From: Natronococcus sp. A-GB1
GTDB lineage: Archaea; Halobacteriota; Halobacteria; Halobacteriales; Natrialbaceae
Assembly: GCF_029688845.1 (NCBI RefSeq)
Contig: NZ_JARUKW010000007.1
Span: 1-64,000 of the forward strand
DNA length: 64,000 nucleotides
Direction of reading: 5' to 3'
In this document: positions 1 to 10,172 of the stretch, in pieces
Layout: the number at the start of each line of letters is the position of its first letter
Position numbering within the stretch: the first letter of the stretch is position 1
Program-made: the position numbers and the translations under genes
Notes under the pieces: generated by a model
What the model was told of the DNA's origin: nothing
Database searches by the model: none
What the model saw: only the letters and a program-made list of their open reading frames with translations

Positions 1-90
1 GCTGTTGTGGGCCCCCCCCGCTCCCGGCCACAGTTGTATCCTCGTCTCGGGACGCAAACCCCAAGTCGCGGCCGCGAGAGCATTCCGAGT

Positions 91-795
91 ATGTACGAGG
101 CCGTCCGCGCCCATCCCGAGGGACAGAGCACGGTCGCCAGGCTCGCGAAACGGGCGGCCGACTACGGCTACGAGGGCGTGGTCGTTCGCAACCACTCCGG
201 AACTCGAGCCGACTACGACGCCGACGCGATCGCCGACGAGTACGGGATCGACGTCGTCGACGGCGTCGAGATCCGAGCCGACGACCCCGAGCAGGCGAGC
301 GGCTCTGTCGGTAACTTCCGTCCCTCGAATACGATCCTCGCGCTCGAGGGCGGGACCGACGCCCTGAACCGGTTTGCCGTCGAGCAGGCGAAGATCGACG
401 TGCTGGCGGGCCCGATGGCCGGCGACGGCGACGTCAACCACGTGCTGGCGAAGGCGGCCGCCGAGAACGGCGTCCGCATCGAGTTCGACCTCTCGGGCGT
501 GCTCCGGGCCAGCGGCGGCCGGAGAGTGCGGGCGATCCAGTCACTGCGGAAGCTCGAGGAGATCGTCGACTACTACGACGCCCCCTACGTCGCCAGCGCA
601 GACCCGGCGTCGCACCTCGAGCTGCGCGCACCCCGCGAACTGCGGGCGGTAGGCGAGGAGATCGGCCTCTCGAGCGAGTTCGTCGAGGACGGCCTCGCCG
701 AGTGGGGGCGACTGGCGGAGCGCAATCGTCACGTCCACTCCGAGTCGTTCATTGAGCCGGGGGTCGAACGGGGGAGGTATGAAGAAGAGTCCTGA
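91..795 (+). CDS. rnp3: Ribonuclease P protein component 3 (Rpp30 family)
   Basis: Protein subunit of archaeal RNase P, the ribonucleoprotein that removes 5' leaders from pre-tRNAs. The 234-residue product has the PHP/TIM-barrel-like look of Rpp30: YGYEGVVVRNHS near the N-terminus, then DVVDGVEIRAD and a DVLAGPM segment around residue 105. I chose the ATG at 91 because the protein then begins MYEAVRAHPEG and the upstream in-frame residues are proline/arginine-rich and unlike the family. Its end overlaps the methyltransferase start by 17 bases, so the two are probably co-transcribed and coupled. A second RNase P subunit lies two genes downstream. Confidence 0.88.
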   Translation: MYEAVRAHPEGQSTVARLAKRAADYGYEGVVVRNHSGTRADYDADAIADEYGIDVVDGVEIRADDPEQASGSVGNFRPSNTILALEGGTDALNRFAVEQAKIDVLAGPMAGDGDVNHVLAKAAAENGVRIEFDLSGVLRASGGRRVRAIQSLRKLEEIVDYYDAPYVASADPASHLELRAPRELRAVGEEIGLSSEFVEDGLAEWGRLAERNRHVHSESFIEPGVERGRYEEES

Positions 796-1411
796 GGAAC
801 ACGCCGCCCGCTTCGACGAGAAAGCCAGCGAGTACGACGAGTCGAAATCCGACGAGTACCGGGCCTGTGCGAACCTGGTGATCGAACACGCCGCTCCCGA
901 CGCCGAGGACGTCGTCCTCGATCTGGGGACCGGAACGGGTGCCATCGCGCTCGCGCTCGCGCCCGACGCCGAGCGGGTCGTCGGTCGTGACATCAGCGAG
1001 GGGATGATGGACGAGGCGAGAACGAAGGCCCAGGATGAGGGTCTCGAGAACGTGGAACTCGACCGCGGTACCTTCCGCGAGCCCGAGTACGACGGCCCCG
1101 TCGACATCGTCACGTCGAACTTCGCCATGCACCACCTCTCGGACGAGGAGAAACGGGAGGCGATCGACGTAATCGCCGGCCTCGAGCCCCGAAAGTTCGT
1201 CCTCGGCGACGTGATGTTCTTCGGCGAGCCCGATCCCGAGGCGCCGTTTTACTCGCCCGACGTCGACGACCCGGCGACGGTCGGTACGCTCGCGGACGCG
1301 TTCACGAGCGCAGGCTTCTCGCTGACGGCCGTCGAGCGGGTCCACGACCAGGTCGGCGTGCTGGTCGCCGAGCGGAGTCCGGTCGCCGAGGCCGAGGCTC
1401 CCGACGAATGA
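779..1411 (+). CDS. Class I SAM-dependent methyltransferase
   Basis: A 210-residue Rossmann-fold methyltransferase. The SAM-binding loop DLGTGTG lies at residues 48-54, and an acidic strand end (GRDIS) follows about 20 residues later. The ATG at 779 is preceded by GGGGAGG, a good ribosome-binding site inside the end of rnp3. It sits between the two RNase P subunit genes and overlaps the downstream one by four bases (ATGA). The substrate cannot be read from sequence; tRNA or ribosome modification is a guess from the neighbours only. Confidence 0.85.
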   Translation: MKKSPEEHAARFDEKASEYDESKSDEYRACANLVIEHAAPDAEDVVLDLGTGTGAIALALAPDAERVVGRDISEGMMDEARTKAQDEGLENVELDRGTFREPEYDGPVDIVTSNFAMHHLSDEEKREAIDVIAGLEPRKFVLGDVMFFGEPDPEAPFYSPDVDDPATVGTLADAFTSAGFSLTAVERVHDQVGVLVAERSPVAEAEAPDE

Positions 1412-1893
1412 AACACCTCCCGAAACACCTCCAGCCCCGGTGGCGCTACCTCGCCCTCGAACTCGAGGGCTGGCCCGACGCCGAGATCGGCCGGCGGGCG
1501 TTCCAACGGGAGTGTTGGTACGCGGGCCAGAACCTGCTCGGCGATCCGGGCAGCGCCGCGGCCGATCTGACGGTCGTTCGTTTCGAGTTCGAAGACGGAA
1601 CCGGTTCCGCGATCGTTCGGGTCCGCCGCGGCGAGACCGAACCTGCCAGGGCGGCGATCGCCTGTATCGACGAGGTCGACGGCGCTGCGGTCGGGATTCG
1701 GGTCCGCGGTATCAGTGGCACGATCCGTGCCGGTGAAGAAAACTATTTAGGACGCCGCCGGCAAGAATCGAAGGAGAGAAACGTCGTGTTCCGGAACGAG
1801 GAGCGAGTCGCCGTCGTGCGCGACGGGTCTGCAGACGTGCGACTCGATGACGCGTTCGTGGGAGCGACAGACCTCGATTGCAGTTTCGCGTGA
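1408..1893 (+). CDS. rnp2: Ribonuclease P protein component 2 (Pop5/Rpp14 family)
   Basis: Partner of Rpp30 in the archaeal RNase P catalytic-domain protein complex. The 161-residue protein starts MKHLPKHLQPRWRYLA, a typical Pop5 opening, and carries the alpha-beta core with TVVRFEFEDGTGSAIVRVRR and a GISGTIRAGEENYL segment near residue 105. The tail after about residue 120 is acidic. The start codon overlaps the preceding stop (ATGA), and the proteasome alpha gene begins only four bases after its stop, so this is one transcription unit. Confidence 0.9.
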   Translation: MKHLPKHLQPRWRYLALELEGWPDAEIGRRAFQRECWYAGQNLLGDPGSAAADLTVVRFEFEDGTGSAIVRVRRGETEPARAAIACIDEVDGAAVGIRVRGISGTIRAGEENYLGRRRQESKERNVVFRNEERVAVVRDGSADVRLDDAFVGATDLDCSFA

Positions 1894-1897
1894 TACT

Positions 1898-2656
1898 ATG
1901 CAGGGACAACAACAACAGCAGGCGTACGACCGCGGCATCACGATCTTCTCGCCCGACGGCCGACTGTACCAGGTCGAGTACGCTCGCGAGGCGGTCAAGC
2001 GAGGCACAGCAAGCATCGGCGTGCGAACCAGCGACGGCGTCGTCCTCGCCGTCGACAAGCGAGTCCCCTCCCCGCTGCTAGAGGACTCGAGCGTCGAGAA
2101 GATTCACAAGGCCGACGACCACGTCGGCATCGCGAGCGCCGGCCACGTGGCCGACGCCCGCCAGCTGATCGACTTCGCCCGTCGGCAGGCGCAGGTCAAC
2201 CACCTCCGCTACGGCGAACCGATCGGCGTCGAGACGCTGACGAAGGAGGTCACCGACCACATCCAGCAGTACACCCAGGTCGGTGGGGCGCGGCCGTTCG
2301 GCGTCGCCCTGATCGTCGGCGGTATCGACAACGGCGAGCCGAGACTGTTCGAGACCGACCCCTCGGGGACGCCCTACGAGTGGAAGGCTCTGGCGGTCGG
2401 CTCGGACCGCGGCGAACTCCAGGAGTACCTGGAGGAGAACTACGACGACGAAGCCGACCTCGACGGCGGCATCGCCCTCGCGCTCGACGCGCTCGCGTCG
2501 GTCAACGACGGTTCCTTGCTGCCCAGCGAGGTCGGACTCGCCACGATCGACGTCGAGAGCGAGTCCTTCGAGCAGTTCGACCACGACAAGATCGAGACCC
2601 ACCTCGAGGAGAACGACCTGCTCGACGACGGCGAGGACGACGACGCCGACGAGTAA
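1898..2656 (+). CDS. psmA: Proteasome subunit alpha
   Basis: Outer-ring subunit of the 20S proteasome. The 252-residue protein has the alpha-subunit N-terminal motif AYDRGITIFSPDGRLYQVEY at residues 8-27, which gates the chamber, and lacks the processed N-terminal threonine of beta subunits. I start it at the ATG at 1898 (MQGQQQQQAYDRG), the first Met before that motif. The C-terminal tail is strongly acidic. It follows the RNase P genes without a gap; the beta subunit is 52 kb away in this window, so the two rings are not co-transcribed. Confidence 0.96.
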   Translation: MQGQQQQQAYDRGITIFSPDGRLYQVEYAREAVKRGTASIGVRTSDGVVLAVDKRVPSPLLEDSSVEKIHKADDHVGIASAGHVADARQLIDFARRQAQVNHLRYGEPIGVETLTKEVTDHIQQYTQVGGARPFGVALIVGGIDNGEPRLFETDPSGTPYEWKALAVGSDRGELQEYLEENYDDEADLDGGIALALDALASVNDGSLLPSEVGLATIDVESESFEQFDHDKIETHLEENDLLDDGEDDDADE

Positions 2657-2711
2657 TCGCCGAAACGCCGGCAGGAAAAGCTCTTTTACCCGGCCGGAGG
2701 TATGCTCCGGT

Positions 2712-3437
2712 ATGATATCGCTCGACGAGGCGGTGACTGCGCGACTCGAGTCACACGGGGCGCGTTTCGAAGTGCTTGTCGACCCGGACGCAGCGCTGGC
2801 GATCAAACGCGGCGATTTCGAGGACGATCTCGAGGACGTCATCGCCGCCGAGGACGTCTTCGAGAACGCCTCTCGCGGGGACCGCCCCGCCGAGGACGAT
2901 CTCGAGAAGGTGTTCGGCACGACCGATCCGATGGAGATCATCCCCGAGGTCATCAGGGAGGGTGAGATCCAGATTACGGCCGACCAGCGCCGCGAGATGC
3001 AGGAGCGAAAGCGCAAGCAGCTGATCGACACGATCACGCGCAACGCGGTCAACCCGCAGATGGACAACGCCCCCCACCCTCCCGAACGGATCGACAACGC
3101 CCTCGAGGAGGCCGGTTTCACCGTCGATCCGATGGAACCCGCCCAGCAGCAGGTCGACGACGCGCTCGACGATCTGCGGCCCGTGATTCCGATCCGGTTC
3201 GAGGAGGTGACGATGGCAGTCCAGATCCCCGCCGAGCACGCCGGCAGCGCGCAGTCGAAGATCCGCGAGTTCGGCGACCTCGAGCGTGAGGAGTGGCAGG
3301 CCGACGGCTCCTGGATCGGCGTGCTCACCTTCCCCGCGGGGCTACAGAACGAGTTTTACGACACCGTCAACGAACACTCGAGCGGCGAGGCCGAGACGGA
3401 ACTTATCAAGGACAAGGACGACCTCAACACGCGGTAG
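2712..3437 (+). CDS. SBDS family ribosome maturation protein
   Basis: Archaeal orthologue of the Shwachman-Bodian-Diamond syndrome protein/Sdo1, which acts with EF-2-type GTPases in late 60S/50S subunit maturation. The 241-residue length and order of parts fit the three-domain family: an N-terminal FYSH domain (LVDPDAALAIKRGD, then AAEDVFENASRGDRP), a helical middle (ITADQRREMQERKRKQLID) and a ferredoxin-like C-terminal domain (VIPIRFEEVTMAVQIP onwards). It lies 55 bases after psmA in the conserved archaeal gene neighbourhood that in other archaea also contains exosome genes, which are absent here. Confidence 0.93.
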   Translation: MISLDEAVTARLESHGARFEVLVDPDAALAIKRGDFEDDLEDVIAAEDVFENASRGDRPAEDDLEKVFGTTDPMEIIPEVIREGEIQITADQRREMQERKRKQLIDTITRNAVNPQMDNAPHPPERIDNALEEAGFTVDPMEPAQQQVDDALDDLRPVIPIRFEEVTMAVQIPAEHAGSAQSKIREFGDLEREEWQADGSWIGVLTFPAGLQNEFYDTVNEHSSGEAETELIKDKDDLNTR

Positions 3438-3694
3438 GCCGCGTCCTCGTTCCTTCCTCGGAGGCCGGCTCCGTCGACGGTTCTCGGTCGTGCACTGGAT
3501 TCAAGACGATCCGCCGCGTACGCAGGGGTATGCTCCGCGACCGTTCAACGGAGGTGTTCGACCGCCATCAGTAGCGTCTCCGGACGCGCGCGTCGTCGCT
3601 CGAGCGACGGCCCCGGGACGACTGCGGTCGACCGCACCGACGCCGAGCGAGCCGCCTCGAGCGACCACCGACCGACCTACACACGAGTATCTGC

Positions 3695-4996
<1,302 letters not shown>

Positions 4997-5056
4997 CTCG
5001 TTTTCCGAGCCCGTTACGCCGAGAAAACACTTATTCTCGCGGGGAGGACGAACCGT

Positions 5057-6310
5057 ATGAACAAGCGAACGAGACGCGGGTGGCTCGCGACGGTCGGTGC
5101 GATCGGCGTCGCGGGGTGTTCGTCGGCGAGCAACGGCTCTGAATCGGACGACGACGAGTCGACGATCGACACGACGTCTCCGGACGGGTGGCCGGCGGCC
5201 GGTCACAACGTAACGAACACGAGACACTCACCGGCCGACGGACCGAAAAGCGGCGTCGAACCGCGGTGGACGTTCGACGGCGTGTCGCTCGAATTCGACG
5301 ATCCGTCACTCGCCGTGGCCGACGGAACCGTCTACGTCGGAACCGAGGACGGCCGGGTCCGAGAGCTGGATTCCGAGACCGGCGACGGGTCGACGCTCGC
5401 GGATCTGGACGACAGCGAGCACCGATCCGACGACGTTCCGGTCCGGGCGGTGACGGTAGCCGGCGATCGGCTGTACCTCGTCAGCGACGGCGTGTACGCG
5501 GTGGACGCAGCAACGGGCGAGGAGCTGTGGACGTTCGAGGAAACGGCGCTCGAGTCCGGATCCGGGATCGAGACGCCGGCGGTGGTCGCCGAGGGGACGG
5601 TGTACGCCGGCGGCTACGGGCTCTACGCGATCGACGCCGAAAGCGGGGAGGAGCGGTGGCACTTCGAGACCAAGACGCTTCCCGAAACGGCCGACGGGTT
5701 CGACGGCTCCGTCGGCTGGCTGGTCTCGAGTGCGCCGGCGGTCGCTCGAGGGACGGTCGTCTGCAATACGGCGCTGCCAATCCTTTATGCGGTCGACGTC
5801 GAAACTGGCGAGGAGGCATGGTCCCTCGAGGGAACGGATCGGCTCCGTGGAACTCCGGCCGCCGACGACGACGTCATCTATCAGGCCGAAGACGGCGGCG
5901 TCGCCGCGATCGACCTCGAAACCGGTGAGACGCGCTGGCAGGCCGAGACGTCGGAGCTGTCCGTCCAGGGGTCACCGGCGGTCGCCGACGATACCGTCTA
6001 CCTCGCCGGCGGGCCGCTGGTCGGGTTCGACGCCGAAACCGGCGATGAGCGCTGGCGCGTCGACCTCGACTCGGAGTACGAGCGAACGGTGACCGTCGGT
6101 CGAACGAGTCCGATCGCGACCGACGAGACCGTATACGTCGCCGAGGACGATCGGAGCGCGGTGTTTGCGGTATCGATTGCTGACGAGACCATCCGCTGGA
6201 GTACCGAGCCGACCGACAGGATCGGAACGCACGGCGGGCTGGCGCTCGCGGACGGTCTCGTCTACGCGCTCCGTGCCGACGGCACCCTGGTCGCACTCGA
6301 GGGGGAGTAA
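5057..6310 (+). CDS. PQQ-like beta-propeller lipoprotein, exported
   Basis: A 417-residue exported protein. The N-terminus has two arginines (TRRGWL, residues 5-10), a hydrophobic stretch and the lipobox VAGC with Cys21, so a Tat-exported lipoprotein is likely. A Ser/Asp/Glu-rich linker leads into repeated blades of the form (A/G)DGTVYVG...DAETGEERW, recognisable at least six times, typical of PQQ/WD-like propellers such as BamB relatives. No catalytic function can be assigned. A GGGGAGG ribosome-binding site lies 11 bases before the start, and a short inverted repeat (CGAGAA...TTCTCG, 5020-5039) sits just upstream. Confidence 0.85.
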   Translation: MNKRTRRGWLATVGAIGVAGCSSASNGSESDDDESTIDTTSPDGWPAAGHNVTNTRHSPADGPKSGVEPRWTFDGVSLEFDDPSLAVADGTVYVGTEDGRVRELDSETGDGSTLADLDDSEHRSDDVPVRAVTVAGDRLYLVSDGVYAVDAATGEELWTFEETALESGSGIETPAVVAEGTVYAGGYGLYAIDAESGEERWHFETKTLPETADGFDGSVGWLVSSAPAVARGTVVCNTALPILYAVDVETGEEAWSLEGTDRLRGTPAADDDVIYQAEDGGVAAIDLETGETRWQAETSELSVQGSPAVADDTVYLAGGPLVGFDAETGDERWRVDLDSEYERTVTVGRTSPIATDETVYVAEDDRSAVFAVSIADETIRWSTEPTDRIGTHGGLALADGLVYALRADGTLVALEGE

Positions 6311-6372
6311 GTCGACGGCAAACGCCTACTCGAAGCCACCGACGGCCGACGAACGCTGCCGCAATCCCTCCA

Positions 6373-6380
6373 ATATAAAT
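6373..6380 (+). promoter_or_regulatory. TATA-like box of the thiolase-fold gene
   Basis: The element ATATAAAT is centred about 27 bases before the ATG at 6404, the usual distance to the transcription start in haloarchaea. The transcript would therefore be leaderless or nearly so. Confidence 0.6.
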
Positions 6381-6403
6381 CATTGACTTGAGTCGGGTAG
6401 GGT

Positions 6404-7561
6404 ATGGAACGCGTTGCAATCATCGGTGCCTCGATGACCAAGTTCGGGCAACGCGAGGAGTGGGTTCAGGAGCTCCTCGCCGAGGCCGGGCTCGAGTGTC
6501 TCGAGGACGCAGGCGTCGACGCCGAAACGGTCAAACACCTGTACGTCTCGAACATGGCCAGCGGCGAGTTCGAGGGACAGACCGGCGTGATGAACGGGCT
6601 GGCCCACGACATCGGTGCGGTCCCGGCCTACACCCAGCGCATCGATCAGACCAGCTCGAGTGGCGGGGCGGGAATCTACGCCGCCTGGCAGTCGGTGGCA
6701 AGCGGGGCCAGCGAGATGACGCTGCTCGTCGGCGGTGAGAAGATGACCCACCGGACGACCGGCGAGGCCACCGACGTCATCGCCTCGCTCACCCACCCTG
6801 TCGAGTACAAGACCGGCGTGACGCTACCCTCCTTTGCCGGGATGACCGCGCGTCACTACCTCGAGCGCTTCGATGCGCCTCGAGAAAGTTTGGCGAAGGT
6901 CGCCTCGAAGAACCACAAAAACGGCGTCGACAACCCCCACGCGCAGTTCCAGAAGGAGGTCGACGTCGACACCGTCCTCGAGTCGCCGATCGTAGCGGAC
7001 CCGCTGCGGCTGTACGACTTCTGTCCGATCACCGACGGCTCGGCCGCGCTGATGTTGTGTCCCGAGTCGGTCGCCCAGGAGTACACGGACGAGTACGTCG
7101 TCATCTCGGGGATCGACGGCGCCACCGATACACACGTCGTCCACGAACGCGAGGACCCGACGGTGATGGGTGGCGTCGTCGAGAGCGGCGAGGGCGCCTA
7201 CGAGATGAGCGGGCGCGACCCCGACGATATCGACGTCGCCGAGCTCCACGACATGTTCACCATCCTCGAGTTCCTGCAAATGGAGGGGCTGGGATTCGCC
7301 GAGCAGGGCGAGGCCTGGGAGTTGGTCGAGGAGGGGTACACCGAACGGGATACGGGCGAACTCCCGGTCAACACCTCCGGCGGGCTCAAATCGAAGGGCC
7401 ATCCACTCGGTGCGAGCGGCGTCGCCCAGGGCGTCGAGATCTACGAACAGCTGATGGGCGAAGCCGGCGACCGCCAGGTCGATGCGGAGGTCGGGCTCTG
7501 TTGTAACGTCGGCGGGTTCGGCAACTGTGTGATTACGACAATTATGGAGGCAGCACGATGA
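6404..7561 (+). CDS. Thiolase-fold acyl-CoA enzyme with Ser at the nucleophile position
   Basis: A 385-residue member of the thiolase/SCP2-thiolase superfamily. The fold is clear: GVMNGLAHDIG, then the active-site loop, LLVGGEKMTH, and the C-terminal GHPLGASGVAQGVEIYEQ and CCNVGGFGNC motifs. The loop that normally reads N-A-C-A-S-G-G reads Q-T-S-S-S-G-G here, so the nucleophilic Cys is Ser84. Classical thiolysis or Claisen condensation is therefore doubtful. The stop overlaps the DUF35 gene start (ATGA), so the two proteins are probably made together as a complex. Carbon-carbon lyase activity like the SCP2-thiolase/DUF35 aldolases is one possibility. Confidence 0.85.
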   Translation: MERVAIIGASMTKFGQREEWVQELLAEAGLECLEDAGVDAETVKHLYVSNMASGEFEGQTGVMNGLAHDIGAVPAYTQRIDQTSSSGGAGIYAAWQSVASGASEMTLLVGGEKMTHRTTGEATDVIASLTHPVEYKTGVTLPSFAGMTARHYLERFDAPRESLAKVASKNHKNGVDNPHAQFQKEVDVDTVLESPIVADPLRLYDFCPITDGSAALMLCPESVAQEYTDEYVVISGIDGATDTHVVHEREDPTVMGGVVESGEGAYEMSGRDPDDIDVAELHDMFTILEFLQMEGLGFAEQGEAWELVEEGYTERDTGELPVNTSGGLKSKGHPLGASGVAQGVEIYEQLMGEAGDRQVDAEVGLCCNVGGFGNCVITTIMEAAR

Positions 7562-7968
7562 CGATGGAAGCGACCCGATACGACGACGGCACGATCAGCT
7601 ACCCCGGTCACCCGCGCAGCCGGAACGGCGCGGAACCGGTCGAGACGATCGATCTCAGCGAGTACACCGCCGAGGTCGTAACGTGGACGACCAGCACCGC
7701 GACGCCGCCGGGGGTCCGGGAACCCAACCATCTCGCGATCGTCGAGTTCGATGTCGGCGAGGTCGCCGAGACCTCGGAAGGCGACGCGGTCGACGACGGG
7801 GAGGACGTCGAGACGTCGGTTCGAGCACTCGTCCAGCTCACGGACGACGAGGCAGAAACCGGCGACGAGGTCGAACCGGTTTACACCGAGGAGCTCCGCG
7901 AGCCCGGCGCCGGCATCAGAGAACCCGACAGCCAGGACTGGGACGGCTACCGGTTCGAACCGGTCTGA
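7558..7968 (+). CDS. DUF35-like OB-fold partner of the thiolase-fold protein, no Zn ribbon
   Basis: A 136-residue acidic protein translationally coupled to the thiolase-fold gene by a four-base overlap. Its position, its opening (DGTISYPGHPRSRNG, then TAEVVTWTTSTATPP) and the later HLAIVEFDVGE strand resemble DUF35 proteins, the OB-fold scaffolds that bind thiolases. Those normally carry four Zn-binding cysteines near the N-terminus; this protein has none. It probably stabilises the thiolase-fold subunit or supplies part of its substrate pocket (inference). Family assignment is moderate because the sequence is divergent. Confidence 0.7.
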   Translation: MTMEATRYDDGTISYPGHPRSRNGAEPVETIDLSEYTAEVVTWTTSTATPPGVREPNHLAIVEFDVGEVAETSEGDAVDDGEDVETSVRALVQLTDDEAETGDEVEPVYTEELREPGAGIREPDSQDWDGYRFEPV

Positions 7969-8675
7969 GGATCGTCGTCTCCAGAGTCCTCGGGTTCTTC
8001 TTCGCTGGTTTCGTTGCGGCCTTCGTCGTCGTTGCTCTCGGGTTCCTCCGAATACCGATCCTTGAGCGTCTCGAGCTCCGCGTCCACGTCGACGCTCGAG
8101 TCGGGGTCGTTGCCGTCCTCGTCCGTCTCCGTCGTTTCGTCGGGCTGCTCGATGTCGATTCGGATCGGGCCGTCCTCGTCGGCTTTCTCACGGCCTTCGA
8201 CGGCGCGTCGCAGCCGTCCGTCGACCTCGTCGCGGAGTTCGCGGGCCTCGACGAGCAGCTCTCGAGCGTCCTCGTCGGCAGGTAACGTCCCCTCGGAGGC
8301 CGCCCGCTGGAGCTCTGCGAGGACGGTGTCGAGCTGCGAGAGCGTCGTTTGGCGCACCTCGCTCGCGCGCGTTCCGACGCGGTCGGTGCTCTCGTCGACG
8401 CGGTCGCGGACCTCCCGCTCGGTGCGGACGATTTCGAGGCCGCGCTGGAGGGCCTCGAGGGTTCGAACGCTCGACTCGAGCGTCGCCAGTAGCGCCGGGA
8501 TCGCGACCTCGTCGGCCACTCGGAGCAGCTCCCGGGGCGTCGGCGGACGAGGCGCGGGAAACCGAGGACGAGGGCGGCGAGCGGGGTCCTCGAGTTCGGT
8601 TCGGAGCTCCTCGATCGTCGTAGTGAGCTCGCGGATCGCGTCCGCGACCTCGTCGTCGGGATCAGGATCGGCCAT
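7947..8675 (-). CDS. Haloarchaeal acidic coiled-coil protein (DUF7547-like)
   Basis: A 242-residue protein starting MADPDPDDEVADAIRE. After a short acidic N-terminus there is a Pro/Arg-rich hinge (residues about 30-50), a predicted helical region ending near residue 165 with long heptad-like stretches (REVRDRVDESTDRVG, LDTVLAELQRAASEG), and a disordered Asp/Glu-rich tail. The start at 8675 is the Met after which the strongly acidic, family-like sequence begins; upstream in-frame sequence is low in acidic content. It converges on the DUF35 gene with a 22-base overlap. No function is known to me; the family name is from memory. Confidence 0.75.
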   Translation of the reverse strand: MADPDPDDEVADAIRELTTTIEELRTELEDPARRPRPRFPAPRPPTPRELLRVADEVAIPALLATLESSVRTLEALQRGLEIVRTEREVRDRVDESTDRVGTRASEVRQTTLSQLDTVLAELQRAASEGTLPADEDARELLVEARELRDEVDGRLRRAVEGREKADEDGPIRIDIEQPDETTETDEDGNDPDSSVDVDAELETLKDRYSEEPESNDDEGRNETSEEEPEDSGDDDPQTGSNR

Positions 8676-8789
8676 ACCCCGCTCTACACGGGCCGGGACC
8701 AAAAGCCGGGCGTTCGTATCAGTCGGAAAACCGACCGGTCGCTCGCGCGGAACCAAGCGTTTTTGGCCGACTGGCTCCCCTACACTGGT

Positions 8790-9542
8790 GTGCGAATCGA
8801 GAACAGCTTCATCCCGGTTCGTGGCGTCGGAGAGACCACCGAGCGCCGGCTCTGGGAGAACGGGGTTACCCACTGGGAGGAGTTCGACGGCAGCGTGGTC
8901 GGCGACACGCTCGCCGACCGAATCGAGACGTTCATCGACGAGGGGTGGGACCACCTCGAGCGTGGCGACGTCTCGACGTTCGCCGAGGCGCTGCCGGCCG
9001 CGAGCCGGTGGCGACTCTACGAGAACGTCCGGGAGGAGACCGCTTTTCTGGACATCGAGACGACCGGCCTGAGTGCCGATCGCAACGACGTGACGACGGT
9101 ATCGATCCACCGCGGTGACGAGACGAAGACGTTCGTCCAGGGTCGGGACCTGACCGCCCGGCGCCTCGAGGCCGAACTCGAGGAGTCGGCGCTGCTGGTG
9201 ACGTTCAACGGGCAACGCTTCGACGTTCCGTTCCTCGAGACGTGCTACGACATCGACGTGACGGTTCCTCACGTCGACCTCATGTATCCCTGCAAGAAGG
9301 TAGGACTCGACGGTGGACTGAAGGCGATCGAACGCGAGGTGGGAATCGGTCGCGACATGCCCGACCTCAGCGGTCGGGACGCGGTTCGGCTCTGGCACGA
9401 ATACGAGAGCGGCGACGACGCCGCTCTCGAGCGCCTCGTCGAGTACAACCGCGCCGACACCGAGAACATGAAACCGCTGCTAGAGACGGTCGCCGGCCGA
9501 CTCCACGAGTCGGTGTTCGAGACCGCCTGTCGGGACGCGTAA
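8790..9542 (+). CDS. RNase H-like domain protein (RecB-associated exonuclease-like)
   Basis: A 250-residue protein read from the GTG at 8790 (VRIENSFIPVRGVGETTERRLW). The N-terminal 50 residues look like a helix-hairpin-helix DNA-binding element. Next come DEDD-type exonuclease features: FLDIETTGL (first acidic pair), TFNGQRFDVPFLE, and EYNRADTENMKPL with the late Asp. This is the arrangement of YprB/COG3359-type predicted exonucleases. A TTG start at 8763 would add nine residues, but the shorter form begins exactly where the conserved opening does. The substrate is unknown; a role in DNA repair is an inference from the fold. Confidence 0.82.
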   Translation: MRIENSFIPVRGVGETTERRLWENGVTHWEEFDGSVVGDTLADRIETFIDEGWDHLERGDVSTFAEALPAASRWRLYENVREETAFLDIETTGLSADRNDVTTVSIHRGDETKTFVQGRDLTARRLEAELEESALLVTFNGQRFDVPFLETCYDIDVTVPHVDLMYPCKKVGLDGGLKAIEREVGIGRDMPDLSGRDAVRLWHEYESGDDAALERLVEYNRADTENMKPLLETVAGRLHESVFETACRDA

Positions 9543-9604
9543 CCGTCGCTCGTCGTCAACCGACGGCGGGGCGAAAACAGTCGTCTCGGTTCGAACGGTT
9601 CGGT

Positions 9605-9910
9605 CTACTCGAGTTCCCTGACGTCGACGTCGCCCTCGCTAGTTACGACGACGTGGTAGCCACAGTAGTCGAACTCGATCCGTCCGCTGGCCCGGTGCAT
9701 CCCGTTCTCTCGAGGGGCAAACAGCGAGTCGAGCGCCTCGGGGTTGATGACCTCGTAGAGTGCGTCGTACTTCGGCGGTTCGATGTCAGTCGGCTCGACA
9801 CCCTCTCGGTCGGCGACAGCGGCGACGACTTCGTAACTTAACGACGCGGCAGAGGCTGTGTCGGAACGGTCGACTGAGAGTAGCATTAGCCGGAGTCTTT
9901 CCGTCGCCAT
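9605..9910 (-). CDS. HalOD1-type output domain protein
   Basis: A 101-residue soluble protein matching the haloarchaeal HalOD1 pattern: SLSYEVVAAVADREGVEPTD, then PPKYDALYEVINPEALDSLF and a two-strand end, GRIEFDYCGYHVVVTSEG. These domains usually occur alone or fused to sensor proteins and are thought to be signalling outputs; the biochemical role is not established. An AT-rich TTTATATAT lies directly before the ATG, too close to be a normal TATA box. It stands alone between convergent neighbours. Confidence 0.8.
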   Translation of the reverse strand: MATERLRLMLLSVDRSDTASAASLSYEVVAAVADREGVEPTDIEPPKYDALYEVINPEALDSLFAPRENGMHRASGRIEFDYCGYHVVVTSEGDVDVRELE

Positions 9911-10172
9911 ATATAAACCCTCTGTCCTCTACTCGCCCTGGAAGTACAACAAAGAACATCATACGACAAATACGCCCATCAGAGACTATATTCGAACATC
10001 AGACAAGGATCGAATTTGAGACGCTTTTTTTTCCGAGAATACCTCTCAGAGAAACACCGTACGCTATCGCAGACGACCCGTACGGTCCGGACGCTGACGA
10101 CGTCAGGAGCCGAACAAAAGAACGAACCACCCTTCGATCGATATCGGTTCTCGATCCCTTCCCTAGCTCGAG

